Source of the DNA: JBAZLV01 sp964586075
Lineage (GTDB): Bacteria > Nitrospirota > UBA9217
NCBI GenBank assembly: GCA_964586075.1
Contig: CAZPGZ010000008.1
Span: forward strand, 45,937-109,936
Reading direction: 5' to 3'
Length of the DNA stretch: 64,000 bases
Position 1 is the first letter of the stretch. Every line of letters begins with the position of its first letter. Positions 1 to 8,091 of the stretch are shown here, in pieces. Made by a program: the position numbers and the translations under genes. The notes beneath the pieces are model-generated. The model ran no database searches, was not told the DNA's origin, and saw only the letters and a list, made by a program, of their open reading frames with translations.

Positions 1-95
1 GTTGTGATATCATGGAACAAAGAACTGAAGATGCCGCTGATATATTTCATCCAGCATGTGTTTTTCATACTACATTCGTACCGGGGAGGTTTTTC

Positions 96-545
96 ATGGA
101 CACGTTGAAAATCTCGAGTACAGCATTTAACCAGAAAGGGCATATTCCGGAAAAGTACACCTGCGACGGCGCCGATATTAATCCTCCCCTGAAAATAGAA
201 AATGTCCCCGCAGGAACAAAGTCACTGGCGTTGATCGTTGACGATCCGGACGCTCCTGCAGGCACCTGGGTGCATTGGGTTGTGTGGAACATCGATCCGT
301 CCACCCGGGAAATAAACGAGAATTCCGTTCCAGGAGGCGCTTCTCAGGGCATGACGGATTTTCGAAGGCAGACCTACGGCGGCCCCTGTCCTCCGTCGGG
401 CACGCACCGCTACTTCTTCAAGCTGTACGCACTCGACTCGCTGCTCACCCCCGGCCCGCGCGCAACAAAAACTGCGGTGGAAAACGCCATGCAGGGCCGC
501 ATCCTCGCCCAGGCTGAACTGGTCGGGCTATATGCACGAAAGTAG
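96..545 (+). CDS. YbhB/YbcL family (PEBP-like) protein
   Basis: 149-residue protein of the phosphatidylethanolamine-binding / Raf-kinase-inhibitor-like family (bacterial YbhB/YbcL branch). The family hallmarks are visible: DPDAP near residue 50, followed by an HWVVW stretch and the GGPCPPSGTHRY segment that forms the anion-binding pocket in known structures. The ATG at 96 is preceded by a GGGGAGG ribosome site at 83-89; the reading frame stays open upstream but that part has no family similarity. No signal peptide, so cytosolic. The molecular role of bacterial members is not settled. It stands alone ahead of the ATP synthase genes with about 190 bases between. Confidence 0.9.
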   Translation: MDTLKISSTAFNQKGHIPEKYTCDGADINPPLKIENVPAGTKSLALIVDDPDAPAGTWVHWVVWNIDPSTREINENSVPGGASQGMTDFRRQTYGGPCPPSGTHRYFFKLYALDSLLTPGPRATKTAVENAMQGRILAQAELVGLYARK

Positions 546-655
546 CGCCCGACGCTGCGATATTCCCTGCGACAGGCTTCTGGTTTTCCGATGGAATCCG
601 CAGCACAAAAAAAATATTTTTGTGGACAAGGCGTCGGCGGTTTCCCTGTTTTTGC

Positions 656-684
656 TTGACAAAAAACACACGTTCCTGTAGATT
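656..684 (+). promoter_or_regulatory. probable sigma70 promoter of atpB-atpE
   Basis: TTGACA at 656-661, a 17-base spacer and TAGATT at 679-684, about 47 bases ahead of the atpB start. The -35 hexamer is perfect and the -10 matches at four of six positions. The 546-731 gap holds nothing else recognisable. Confidence 0.6.
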
Positions 685-731
685 TTTAGAAACTTCATCA
701 GCTATTCCCTTCATTTTCAGGAGCGTGCATT

Positions 732-1412
732 ATGAAAGAAGCACCGTTACTTCTCCCCGAACTGCATAACATACCTGCATATGTGACCTATACCTGGCTG
801 GCCATGGCCATTCTTATCGGTCTCGCACTTATTGCCCGTTTCACCCTCAAGCGGGATGCTGCACCGACCGGCATTCAGAACTTTTTTGAAACAATCGTCG
901 ACGGCCTCGAAAATTACGTCGTGGACAACATGGGCCCCGAAGGCAGGCCTTTTTTGTCGCTGATAGGCACCCTGTTCCTCTTCATCCTCGTGTGTAACCT
1001 GATGGGCCTAATACCGGGATTTGAATCCCCGACGGCAAACCTCAACACCACGCTGCCGATGGCGATCATCGCAGTGGTTCTCACCCATGTCGTAGGCCTC
1101 AAAAAATGGAGGTTTGCCTACATCAAGCATTTTCTCGGACCCATGTGGGCAATGGCCTGGCTTATGTTTCCGATTGAGTTGATCAGCCATCTTGCCCGCA
1201 TCGTTTCGCTCTCGTTCCGTCTTTTCGGCAATATGGTGGCGAAACATCTGCTGCTGCTGGTGCTTTTCTTCCTCTGCCCGTATTTGCTGCAGGTTCCCAT
1301 CCTCGGCCTCGGCTTGCTGGTCGCCTTTGTGCAGGCCGGTGTGTTTGCACTCCTTACCATGCTCTATATAGCGGGTTCTCTGGAGGAGGCTCATCTGGGA
1401 GCCCAGCACTAA
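732..1412 (+). CDS. atpB: F0F1 ATP synthase subunit a
   Basis: 226-residue integral membrane subunit a, the stator half of the proton channel. The essential arginine of the family lies in SFRLFGN (Arg163), with the partner Glu149 in the preceding helix and Gln201 in the last helix (FVQAGVFALL). Five to six hydrophobic helices. A short GGAG site at 719-722 precedes the ATG. It is followed by atpE after 111 bases; the F1 genes and the b subunits are not here, so the a and c subunits form a separate transcription unit, as in many Desulfobacterota and Nitrospirota. Confidence 0.96.
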   Translation: MKEAPLLLPELHNIPAYVTYTWLAMAILIGLALIARFTLKRDAAPTGIQNFFETIVDGLENYVVDNMGPEGRPFLSLIGTLFLFILVCNLMGLIPGFESPTANLNTTLPMAIIAVVLTHVVGLKKWRFAYIKHFLGPMWAMAWLMFPIELISHLARIVSLSFRLFGNMVAKHLLLLVLFFLCPYLLQVPILGLGLLVAFVQAGVFALLTMLYIAGSLEEAHLGAQH

Positions 1413-1523
1413 GATATACTTGACCCCGGCCGGCGAATTCCCGCAAGGGGCCGTCCGGGAGGTTGCACCCCGGTGATATCCGGTAAACATTGATGCAAGT
1501 TTTGAAGAAAGGAGACGGAGCGC

Positions 1524-1886
1524 ATGAAAAAAATTACCGCAATCCTCATGCTGGCCTTCATCCTGATGCTCGCCGCCACTGCAGCATTCGCAGCAACCGA
1601 GGCAGCCCCCGAAGCGGCAAAGCCGACCGATGCATCGCACCTGCAGTTCTATGCATATGTTGAGCTTGCCTGCGCCATTGGTATCGGCATTGCTGCTGCC
1701 GGAGCCGGCGCCGGTATGGGTCATGCCGTCAGCGGTGCTGTTCAGGGTATCGCACGCAACCCGCAAACGATGGGGAAAATCATGACCACGATGATCCTGG
1801 GTCTGGCGTTGATCGAATCGCAGGTGATCTACACCCTGGTCATCATCTTCATCTTCCTCTACAACAACCCGTTCAAAGTTGTCTGA
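1524..1886 (+). CDS. atpE: F0F1 ATP synthase subunit c with N-terminal signal-like extension
   Basis: 120-residue c-ring subunit. Residues 1-23 look like a cleavable signal peptide (MKK, hydrophobic core, AFA), then an Ala/Glu-rich stretch and the two-helix hairpin from about residue 43. The ion-carrying carboxylate is Glu98 (LALIESQ), and the polar loop is Arg-Asn-Pro (78-80). At the place of the Na+-ligand Gln32 of Propionigenium-type rings there is Met65, although Ser99 and Tyr103 are kept; this favours proton coupling. A strong GGAGACGGAG ribosome site precedes the start. Transcription ends at the hairpin at 1927. Confidence 0.95.
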   Translation: MKKITAILMLAFILMLAATAAFAATEAAPEAAKPTDASHLQFYAYVELACAIGIGIAAAGAGAGMGHAVSGAVQGIARNPQTMGKIMTTMILGLALIESQVIYTLVIIFIFLYNNPFKVV

Positions 1887-1926
1887 TTCAGCGAAAACGG
1901 GCACCAGCTGTACAAAACGAACAGAA

Positions 1927-1957
1927 ACGGGCGGCCACCTGGCCGCCCGTTTTGTTT
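1927..1957 (+). terminator. rho-independent terminator of atpBE
   Basis: Perfect 11-base inverted repeat, ACGGGCGGCCA (1927-1937) against TGGCCGCCCGT (1940-1950), with a minimal loop, followed by TTTTGTTT. It separates atpE from the MFS gene that starts 13 bases later. Confidence 0.9.
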
Positions 1958-1969
1958 GGAGATGGTTCC

Positions 1970-3172
1970 ATGAGTGAAACGTTGCAGGACAAATCTTTTA
2001 CGCTCTTCTGGGGTGCGCGCGCATCCACTGCCGTTGCTTTTCAGATGTTGAGCGTTGCCGTGGGCTGGCAGATATATGCTCTTACCAACAGCGCACTCTA
2101 TCTCGGACTCGTGGGACTCGCGCAGTTTCTGCCGATGTTTCTACTGTCTCTCGTGGCGGGCCATGTGGCAGACCGCTATGACCGGCGTGTGGTCACGCGC
2201 GTCTGCCAGCTAGTCCAGGGACTTGCGGCCGGAATGCTTGCCTGGGGAAGCTTCTCCTGCTGGCTGACGGAAACATCCATTCTGGCACTGGTCTTTATTA
2301 TCGGTGCCTCGCGCGCCTTCGAGGGTCCCACGATGCAGGCATTGCTGCCGAAGTTGGTCCCTTCCCACCTCATACCCAAGGCTGTTGCGTGGTCCTCCTC
2401 GGCGTTTCAAACCGCCACCATCCTCGGCCCGGCGCTCGGTGGATTTCTGTATGCTGCCGGACCCGCCACGGTCTATACCTGCGCATGCATATTGTTTCTG
2501 ACTGCCAGCACCTTTGTAGCCCTGATCCACATGAAAATTCTTCCAACGCCGCAAGACCCGATAAGTCTGGCGTCCCTGTTTGCAGGAATCACGTTCATTA
2601 AAAGCCGCCCCGTGGTACTCGGCGCGATATCCATGGACATGTTTGCAGTCCTGCTCGGCGGCGCAACCGCCTTGCTGCCGATCTATGCTCGAGACATTCT
2701 CATGACCGGACCATGGGGATTGGGACTGCTGCGCTCTGCCCCGGCAATCGGCGCATTGACCATGTCCATGTTTCTGGCCCGCCATCCTCTTAAACAACGC
2801 GTCGGGAGAACCATGTTTTTCGCGGTCGCGGTGTACGGGATCGCCACCATGATCTTTGCCGTATCCACCTCGTTCATCCTTTCTCTTGCTTCCCTGATCA
2901 TACTCGGCTCCGCAGACGTGATCAGCGTTGTCATCCGCCAATCACTGGTGCAGATCGGGACTCCTGATGAGATGCGCGGACGGGTCAGTGCGGTCAATTC
3001 CATGTTCATCGGCACGTCAAACCAACTCGGAGAGTTCGAATCCGGGATCACGGCAGCATGGTTCGGTGTTGTGCCGGCTGTTCTGATCGGAGGAATCGGC
3101 ACCCTTCTTATCGTCATCCTCTGGATACGTTTTTTTCCTCAGCTTCTCCATACCGACACTCTCGGCCGCTGA
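1970..3172 (+). CDS. MFS transporter, EntS/MFS_3-like
   Basis: 400-residue major facilitator with about twelve hydrophobic segments. The loop between helices 2 and 3 carries the family signature GHVADRYDRR, and the overall pattern resembles the MFS_3 / enterobactin-exporter-like group (drug or siderophore efflux); the substrate cannot be read from sequence. The ATG at 1970 is chosen because TTGGAG lies just upstream (1955-1960); an in-frame TTG at 1952 would fall in the terminator of atpE. It probably uses a promoter inside or before the atp unit with readthrough, as no room for another is left. Confidence 0.85.
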   Translation: MSETLQDKSFTLFWGARASTAVAFQMLSVAVGWQIYALTNSALYLGLVGLAQFLPMFLLSLVAGHVADRYDRRVVTRVCQLVQGLAAGMLAWGSFSCWLTETSILALVFIIGASRAFEGPTMQALLPKLVPSHLIPKAVAWSSSAFQTATILGPALGGFLYAAGPATVYTCACILFLTASTFVALIHMKILPTPQDPISLASLFAGITFIKSRPVVLGAISMDMFAVLLGGATALLPIYARDILMTGPWGLGLLRSAPAIGALTMSMFLARHPLKQRVGRTMFFAVAVYGIATMIFAVSTSFILSLASLIILGSADVISVVIRQSLVQIGTPDEMRGRVSAVNSMFIGTSNQLGEFESGITAAWFGVVPAVLIGGIGTLLIVILWIRFFPQLLHTDTLGR

Positions 3173-3227
3173 AACCCGCGTACAGCGGTCGGCTTCACTT
3201 CATCACTCGGGAAAAACCGGTTTTCTT

Positions 3228-3256
3228 TTGATTAAACGCCTGATTTGATATATAAT
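3228..3256 (+). promoter_or_regulatory. probable sigma70 promoter of gltX
   Basis: TTGATT at 3228-3233, 17-base spacer, perfect TATAAT at 3251-3256. Transcription would start near 3263, about 40 bases before the gltX ATG, leaving room for the AAGGAG site at 3286-3291. Confidence 0.7.
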
Positions 3257-3303
3257 GCCTCCCTGCTGTTAATTCGATTGTCACACAAGGAGTATGCCGA
3301 CCC

Positions 3304-4722
3304 ATGAGCACCTCAGAAAATGTCCGCGTTCGTTTTGCGCCGAGCCCCACCGGAGCCCTACATATCGGCGGCGTAAGGACCGCCCTTTTTAACTGGCTTT
3401 TCGCGCGCCATTTCGGCGGAAAATTCATCCTCAGAATAGAAGACACGGACCAGACACGATCTACGGACGAATCCATCAGGATCATCCTCGACGGCATGAC
3501 ATGGCTCGGCCTCGATTGGGATGAAGGACCGTTTCGCCAAACTGAACGCCGGGACATCTACCGGGCGCATGTGGACAAGCTGCTTAAGGAAAACAAAGCC
3601 TACTATTGCTACTGTACCCCGGAAGAGCTGGAAGCCAGAAGAAAGGAAGCCCTGGCCGCGGGCAGACCGCCGAAATACGATAGAAAATGCCGCTCGCTGA
3701 CGGCACCCGTTCCGGGTAGGACCCCTGCGGTCCGCTTTCTGTCGTCCGATGAAGGACAGACCGTCGTGCATGATCTGATCCGCGGCGACGTGACCTTTGA
3801 AAACCAGCAGCTCGATGATCTCATCATCCAGCGCTCGGACGGGCTTCCCACGTATAACTTTGCCGTTGTGGTTGACGACGTGACCATGAACATCACACAT
3901 GTGATCCGTGGAGACGACCACCTGAACAACACACCGCGCCAGATCCAGCTATACCAGGCGTTCGGATATGAGCCGCCGAAATTCGCACACCTGCCCATGA
4001 TTCTGGGCTCTGACAAGACAAAACTCTCCAAGCGGCACGGGGCGACTGCGGTCACCGAATACGTGGACCTCGGATATCTGCCGGAAGCCCTGGTGAACTA
4101 TCTGGCCCGGCTTGGCTGGTCCCACGGGGACCAGGAAATCTTCACCCGCAAGGATCTGATAGAAAAATTCACACTCGAAAGCGTGGGCAAAGCCCCCTCC
4201 GTGTTTAATCAGGAAAAATGCGTGTGGCTCAACCATCACTATATCCAGCAGGCTGATCCTGCACGGCTTGCAGAGCTTGTGCTCGACCTTCTCAAGAAAG
4301 ACGGAGTGGTGCCCGGAGACAAAGAGCCGGATATCGCATGGTGGAAAAAACTTGTCAGTATCCTGACGGAACGCAGCCACACCCTCGTTGAAATGAAACA
4401 AGCGGCCATTCCGTTCATCGCAGACGAAATTCAACTGGACGAAAAGGCAAAAGCAAAGCACCTGACCCCGGACGTGATCCCGCTCCTGTCAGACCTGCTG
4501 TCAAAACTCAGGTCTACGGACCCTTTTACGCACGAGGAACTCGAGAAAATATTTACTACCTTCGTTGCTGAAAAAAATATAAAGCTCGGCAAAATAGCAC
4601 AGCCGGTGCGCGTGGCCCTCACCGGTGGTACAGTCAGCCCCGGCATATACGAAGTTCTCGAAGTAATGGGCAAGGACAAATCCATCAGAAGAATTGAGTC
4701 TGCCATTCATAAAGCCGGCTGA
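3304..4722 (+). CDS. gltX: glutamate--tRNA ligase
   Basis: 472-residue class I aminoacyl-tRNA synthetase that charges tRNA-Glu in the cytosol. The HIGH-type motif is HIGG at residues 20-23 and the KMSKS-type motif is KLSKR at 240-244; both are in the usual places for GltX/GluRS. Whether it is discriminating (Glu only) or also makes Glu-tRNA-Gln cannot be told here. Ribosome site AAGGAG at 3286-3291. It is the first gene of a unit that continues with the DUF402 / methyltransferase / DUF402 trio. Confidence 0.97.
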   Translation: MSTSENVRVRFAPSPTGALHIGGVRTALFNWLFARHFGGKFILRIEDTDQTRSTDESIRIILDGMTWLGLDWDEGPFRQTERRDIYRAHVDKLLKENKAYYCYCTPEELEARRKEALAAGRPPKYDRKCRSLTAPVPGRTPAVRFLSSDEGQTVVHDLIRGDVTFENQQLDDLIIQRSDGLPTYNFAVVVDDVTMNITHVIRGDDHLNNTPRQIQLYQAFGYEPPKFAHLPMILGSDKTKLSKRHGATAVTEYVDLGYLPEALVNYLARLGWSHGDQEIFTRKDLIEKFTLESVGKAPSVFNQEKCVWLNHHYIQQADPARLAELVLDLLKKDGVVPGDKEPDIAWWKKLVSILTERSHTLVEMKQAAIPFIADEIQLDEKAKAKHLTPDVIPLLSDLLSKLRSTDPFTHEELEKIFTTFVAEKNIKLGKIAQPVRVALTGGTVSPGIYEVLEVMGKDKSIRRIESAIHKAG

Positions 4723-4757
4723 CGGAATGTGGCTGCTGCCAAACTAGAAAGAAAACC

Positions 4758-5228
4758 ATGCAGTTGTGTATTGAAAAAAAACTGACGCTTGCTGGTGCGG
4801 AAAAACTGTTCGAATGCGAGCTGATCCATCTGAGCAACGGTTTCGGTGTTCTGAAGTATGTCATTCAACGAAATAATGTCATCAGCGGCATCAAAATCAG
4901 CCCCGGCGACATCACCTATGGGCTTTATTGGGCAGACAGACCATATACCTTATATCTCTGGATCGTAAATGAAGGAAAAGACCGCGCGTACTACTTCAAC
5001 ATAGCGGACCGGATATCCCTGCATCCAAATGAATTCGTCTGGCGTGATCTGGTCATCGACATCGTAGTCGACCCCAGTCAGCGGGTGCACACGCTCGACA
5101 GGGATGAACTGCCCACTGACCTGGACCCGGATTTGTCCCGCTATATCCAAAATACGGAAGCTCTTATCCTGCGGAATTATCCGGCAATTATCAGGGAAGC
5201 GGAAGACATTGTAAGAGCTCTCTCCTGA
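4758..5228 (+). CDS. DUF402 (FomD/Ntdp-like) protein, first copy
   Basis: 156-residue DUF402 protein. The family pattern is visible: a tryptophan/tyrosine-rich strand (YWADRPYTLYLW, about residues 56-67), a YYFNIAD strand, then WRDLVIDIVVDP and a conserved acidic LDRDEL that in characterised relatives binds divalent metal. Relatives include the nucleoside tri-/diphosphatase Ntdp and FomD, a nucleotide-hydrolysing enzyme of fosfomycin synthesis, so phosphoester hydrolysis of a nucleotide is the likely chemistry. A paralogue, identical at roughly half of its positions by eye, lies at 6247-6726, with one gene between them. The actual substrate is unknown. Confidence 0.8.
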   Translation: MQLCIEKKLTLAGAEKLFECELIHLSNGFGVLKYVIQRNNVISGIKISPGDITYGLYWADRPYTLYLWIVNEGKDRAYYFNIADRISLHPNEFVWRDLVIDIVVDPSQRVHTLDRDELPTDLDPDLSRYIQNTEALILRNYPAIIREAEDIVRALS

Positions 5229-5283
5229 AAATTTGCACTATGAGCCCGGTCGGCACTTGCGCGGCAATGAGTGCTGAACAAGC

Positions 5284-6237
5284 ATGGATGACAGAATGAC
5301 ATCTCAACCCACAAACGAAAAGCACTCGCCACCGAAAAAGTTCGCATACCGAATCCTCGCAGCAGCCGCAGTAACAAACGCGCGCGTATCACAGGCTCTT
5401 TTTCGCGCTATTGCCACACTGGGCGATATTCTGATCGGCGTCCTGGAAACATCGCTCGACACCCGGGAAAAAGAGCATCTGACACTGCGCCTCTATGACA
5501 CGGCGTCGGAACAGTATGCGGCTTCGGGAGGATTATTCCCCTGGGAAGCGTCATGGTACAGCAGGGTTTTGCCGCCTCCGCCTGCAAGGATACTGGTCAC
5601 GGCGGCAGGCAGCGGCCGCGAAGCTGCGGCACTGATACATTCAGGCTACGCTGTCGACGCTGCCGAGCCTGTTGACAAATTCACCGCAAAATGTGCCGGA
5701 CTGCGGGGCATCGGAGATTTTTTCAAAGCAGACCACGACGACATCGTCGAGGGTTTTCTGCACGGAACAGGACCGGCTGCCGCGCTCCGGGGCCGGACAT
5801 ACGATGCCGTAATCATCGGCTGGGGCAGTTTCGCCCACATCATCGATCCGGAAAAACGCAGACAGCTTCTTGATGCCTGCCATGCCCTGGCCCCACGAGG
5901 CCCCATCCTGCTCAGCTTTTTTGCCGATACCGTCCAGATCAATCAGGAAACACGGCCGATGCGGTTTGGCCGCGCGGCAGGCCGTTTGCTCGCCCGCTTG
6001 AGAAAGATTTCTCCGGCACTCAATGCCAATGACCTGTTTCTCTGGCATGCCGGGTTTCTGCACCGTTATACGGAAGAAGAGTTGGCAGGTTTTGCAAATC
6101 CTCTGGGCCGCAAAGTAATGTTCTCTGCAAACCCTTATGGCCACGCAACATTCCTGCCGAAGGAAATGACTCCGGAAGAATGCACGCAGCAGAACGCAAA
6201 TTTTCTGCGCGATCTTCGGCGTCTGTGCAATCTATAA
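5284..6237 (+). CDS. class I SAM-dependent methyltransferase-like protein
   Basis: 317 residues. The middle part resembles a Rossmann-fold methyltransferase: a motif I-like stretch, ILVTAAGSGREAAAL, near residues 102-116, an acidic end of the second strand (DAAEP), and a motif IV-like YDAVIIGWGSFAHI followed by a helix and a PILLSFFAD strand. The first ~70 residues are helical and specific to this group. Motif I has Ala-Gly-Ser-Gly rather than the classic Gly-x-Gly-x-Gly, so SAM binding is probable but not certain. No ribosome site is obvious before the ATG at 5284; Met6 (5299) is an alternative. It is sandwiched between two DUF402 paralogues, suggesting a shared substrate. The specific function is unknown. 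Confidence 0.65.
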   Translation: MDDRMTSQPTNEKHSPPKKFAYRILAAAAVTNARVSQALFRAIATLGDILIGVLETSLDTREKEHLTLRLYDTASEQYAASGGLFPWEASWYSRVLPPPPARILVTAAGSGREAAALIHSGYAVDAAEPVDKFTAKCAGLRGIGDFFKADHDDIVEGFLHGTGPAAALRGRTYDAVIIGWGSFAHIIDPEKRRQLLDACHALAPRGPILLSFFADTVQINQETRPMRFGRAAGRLLARLRKISPALNANDLFLWHAGFLHRYTEEELAGFANPLGRKVMFSANPYGHATFLPKEMTPEECTQQNANFLRDLRRLCNL

Positions 6238-6246
6238 ATACGTATC

Positions 6247-6726
6247 ATGGCTCTTTGCACTGAAAAAAAAATCCTTCTCACCGGTGAAATCCAAACCTAT
6301 TCCTGCGACCTGCTTCATTGCTCGGGTAAATTCGGCATGTTGAAGCATATCATCGAACGTTGTTACTATATCGACGGTCTGCAACTGAATCCCGGTGACA
6401 TCACGCATGCCCTCTATTGGACGGACAGGCCGTATACACTGTACATCTGGCAAATGGACCGAGGAAAGCGTGCCTACTATTTCAATATTGCGGACAGCAT
6501 AACGTTGCATCCGGCCGAATTTATCTGGCGCGATCTGGTGGTCGACATATTGCTCGATCCTGACGGGCATCTGCATGTTCTTGACGAAACGGAATTACCG
6601 GCAAATCTGGGATCCGAATTGCAGCATTCGATTGCAATCGCGAAAGAGCTCATTCTCCGCAACCATGATGCCATCGCGCGCGAGGCGGATGCGCTGCTTG
6701 TGAAGTTCGCTTCTCTCGACTCTTAA
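6247..6726 (+). CDS. DUF402 (FomD/Ntdp-like) protein, second copy
   Basis: 159-residue paralogue of the protein at 4758-5228. The same core blocks are kept (PGDITHALYW, DRPYTLYIW, AYYFNIAD, FIWRDLVVDILLDPDG, VLDETELP), including the acidic residues expected to bind metal. It starts ten bases after the stop of the methyltransferase-like gene, so the three are almost certainly co-transcribed. Differences cluster in residues 10-45 and in the last 30 residues, which might set substrate choice. Nucleotide or phosphoester hydrolysis is the family-level expectation; nothing here fixes the substrate. Confidence 0.8.
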   Translation: MALCTEKKILLTGEIQTYSCDLLHCSGKFGMLKHIIERCYYIDGLQLNPGDITHALYWTDRPYTLYIWQMDRGKRAYYFNIADSITLHPAEFIWRDLVVDILLDPDGHLHVLDETELPANLGSELQHSIAIAKELILRNHDAIAREADALLVKFASLDS

Positions 6727-6764
6727 TCATCAGATTGTTTCCCGCTCCGGCATCAGTTTTCCGA

Positions 6765-6793
6765 TTGTAAAACACCCCTGTTTGCGATACAAT
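6765..6793 (+). promoter_or_regulatory. probable promoter giving a leaderless S4-protein mRNA
   Basis: TTGTAA at 6765-6770, 17-base spacer, TACAAT at 6788-6793. Only six bases separate the -10 box from the GTG at 6800, so the first transcribed base should be at or next to the start codon. No Shine-Dalgarno sequence is present. The same geometry is seen at 11046-11074. Confidence 0.6.
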
Positions 6794-6799
6794 ATTTTT

Positions 6800-7072
6800 G
6801 TGCGTCTCGACCTGTTTCTGAAAATAAGCAGGCTGGTAAAGCGCCGTGCGGTTGCCAGAAGCCTGTGTGACGCAGGGAGGGTGGCCGTAAACGGCCATGA
6901 ATCAAAGCCCGGCAAAGAACTCAGGCAAGGCGACGTTATCGAAATTCTGTTCAATGCAAAACGGGTGGAACTGGAAGTCCTTTCCTTGCCTGTTTCACCT
7001 AAAAACACCAATATGGATGTGCCGTATCGAATCATTGCTGAAAAAACCATCCCTCAGGAAAACACTCTATGA
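6800..7072 (+). CDS. S4-domain RNA-binding protein (RqcP/HslR-like)
   Basis: 90-residue protein that is essentially one S4 domain: RLDLFLKISRLVKRRAVA at the N terminus, then the AGRVAVNG turn and GDVIEI. Small S4 proteins of this size (RqcP/YlmH-like, Hsp15/HslR) bind rRNA or stalled ribosomal large subunits and act in ribosome-associated quality control. The GTG at 6800 is chosen because the S4 homology starts there; a TTG at 6782 would lie inside the promoter. It overlaps pdxA by four bases (ATGA), indicating translational coupling. Confidence 0.8.
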   Translation: MRLDLFLKISRLVKRRAVARSLCDAGRVAVNGHESKPGKELRQGDVIEILFNAKRVELEVLSLPVSPKNTNMDVPYRIIAEKTIPQENTL

Positions 7073-8091
7073 ATAAAACTCCTCTCATAGCCATAACCAT
7101 GGGTGATCCCGCCGGAATCGGCCCTGAAATCATCGCGAAGGCAATCAGCAGCGGAAAGCTCTCGACGACATGCAGACCGTTTGTTATCGGCGACGCGGGA
7201 ATCATGGAAAAACTGGTCCACGATTTGCTGCTCACCATTCCTATCCGAAGCATTAAGTCTCCGAAAGAGGCGGATCCGGGCAGGGGTGCGCTGGACATCC
7301 TCGATTGCAAAAACATAAATATCAGCCACCATGCCTGGGGAACTCCTGACAAATCCTCGGGAACTGCCGTCGTGGAGTATATTAAAAAAGCTGTCGGCCT
7401 GTGCATGAAGCACGAGGCAGACGCAATTGTTACTGCACCGATCAACAAGGAAATTATGAACGCGGCGGGCCATCGTTTTGCAGGTCATACCGAACTGCTT
7501 GCCCATCTCACCGGCACTAAGGATTTCGGCATGCTGTTTGTGGGCGGCGGCCTGCGGGTAATTCTCGTCACCATTCATGTTGCGCTCCGGGACGTACCCC
7601 AGCACGTCAGCACCGCAAAGGTCCTGAAGACCCTCCGACTTGCCCATGCATCCATGAAATATTTCGGCATAGACAACCCGCGCATCGGCGTCGCCGCGCT
7701 AAACCCTCATGCCGGAGAAGGACGGCTGTTCGGGTCGGAGGAATGGGACGACATTCTGCCCGCGGTGATTAAGGCGAGAAAAGAAGGCATTCATGCAAGT
7801 GACCCCATTCCCGCGGACACGCTGTTTTATAAAGCCCGCAACAACCAATATGACATCGTGGTGGCAATGTACCATGACCAGGGCCTCGCACCGCTTAAGA
7901 TGCTTGCATTCGGCAATGCGGTGAATGTCACGGTAGGTCTTCCCATCATCAGAACTTCGGTGGACCACGGGACCGCGTACGATATCGCAGGAAGAGGCTG
8001 CGCAAACCCCGAGAGCCTGCTGGAAGCTGCGGCACTCGCGGCCCAGATGGCACAGTACAAGCGCCGTCCCTCCGCAAAGGAGCACACGTGA
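7069..8091 (+). CDS. pdxA: 4-hydroxythreonine-4-phosphate dehydrogenase
   Basis: 340-residue NAD-dependent enzyme of the DXP-independent-of-glyceraldehyde (PdxA/PdxJ) route to pyridoxal phosphate. Hallmarks: MGDPAGIGPEI at residues 7-17, metal-binding histidines in AGHTELL, NPHAGEGRLFG and MYHDQGLAPLK, and the C-terminal RTSVDHGTAYDIAG. Length is normal for the family. It overlaps the S4 gene upstream and the AI-2E-type permease gene downstream, each by four bases, so the three form one operon. Paralogues acting on other hydroxyacid phosphates exist, but this one lacks neighbours suggesting such a role. Confidence 0.95.
   Translation: MNKTPLIAITMGDPAGIGPEIIAKAISSGKLSTTCRPFVIGDAGIMEKLVHDLLLTIPIRSIKSPKEADPGRGALDILDCKNINISHHAWGTPDKSSGTAVVEYIKKAVGLCMKHEADAIVTAPINKEIMNAAGHRFAGHTELLAHLTGTKDFGMLFVGGGLRVILVTIHVALRDVPQHVSTAKVLKTLRLAHASMKYFGIDNPRIGVAALNPHAGEGRLFGSEEWDDILPAVIKARKEGIHASDPIPADTLFYKARNNQYDIVVAMYHDQGLAPLKMLAFGNAVNVTVGLPIIRTSVDHGTAYDIAGRGCANPESLLEAAALAAQMAQYKRRPSAKEHT

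Noticed and set aside
1015..1032. tRNA T-arm-like string GGATTTGAATCCCC
   Set aside because: It is within atpB codons and no acceptor or anticodon arms can be drawn around it.
1524..1886. Na+-specific c ring
   Set aside because: Met65 replaces the Gln ligand, so the sodium signature is incomplete.
1008..1904. Minus-strand 298-codon frame opposite atpB/atpE
   Set aside because: Antisense to two conserved membrane subunits; low-complexity translation rich in His/Gln/Cys.
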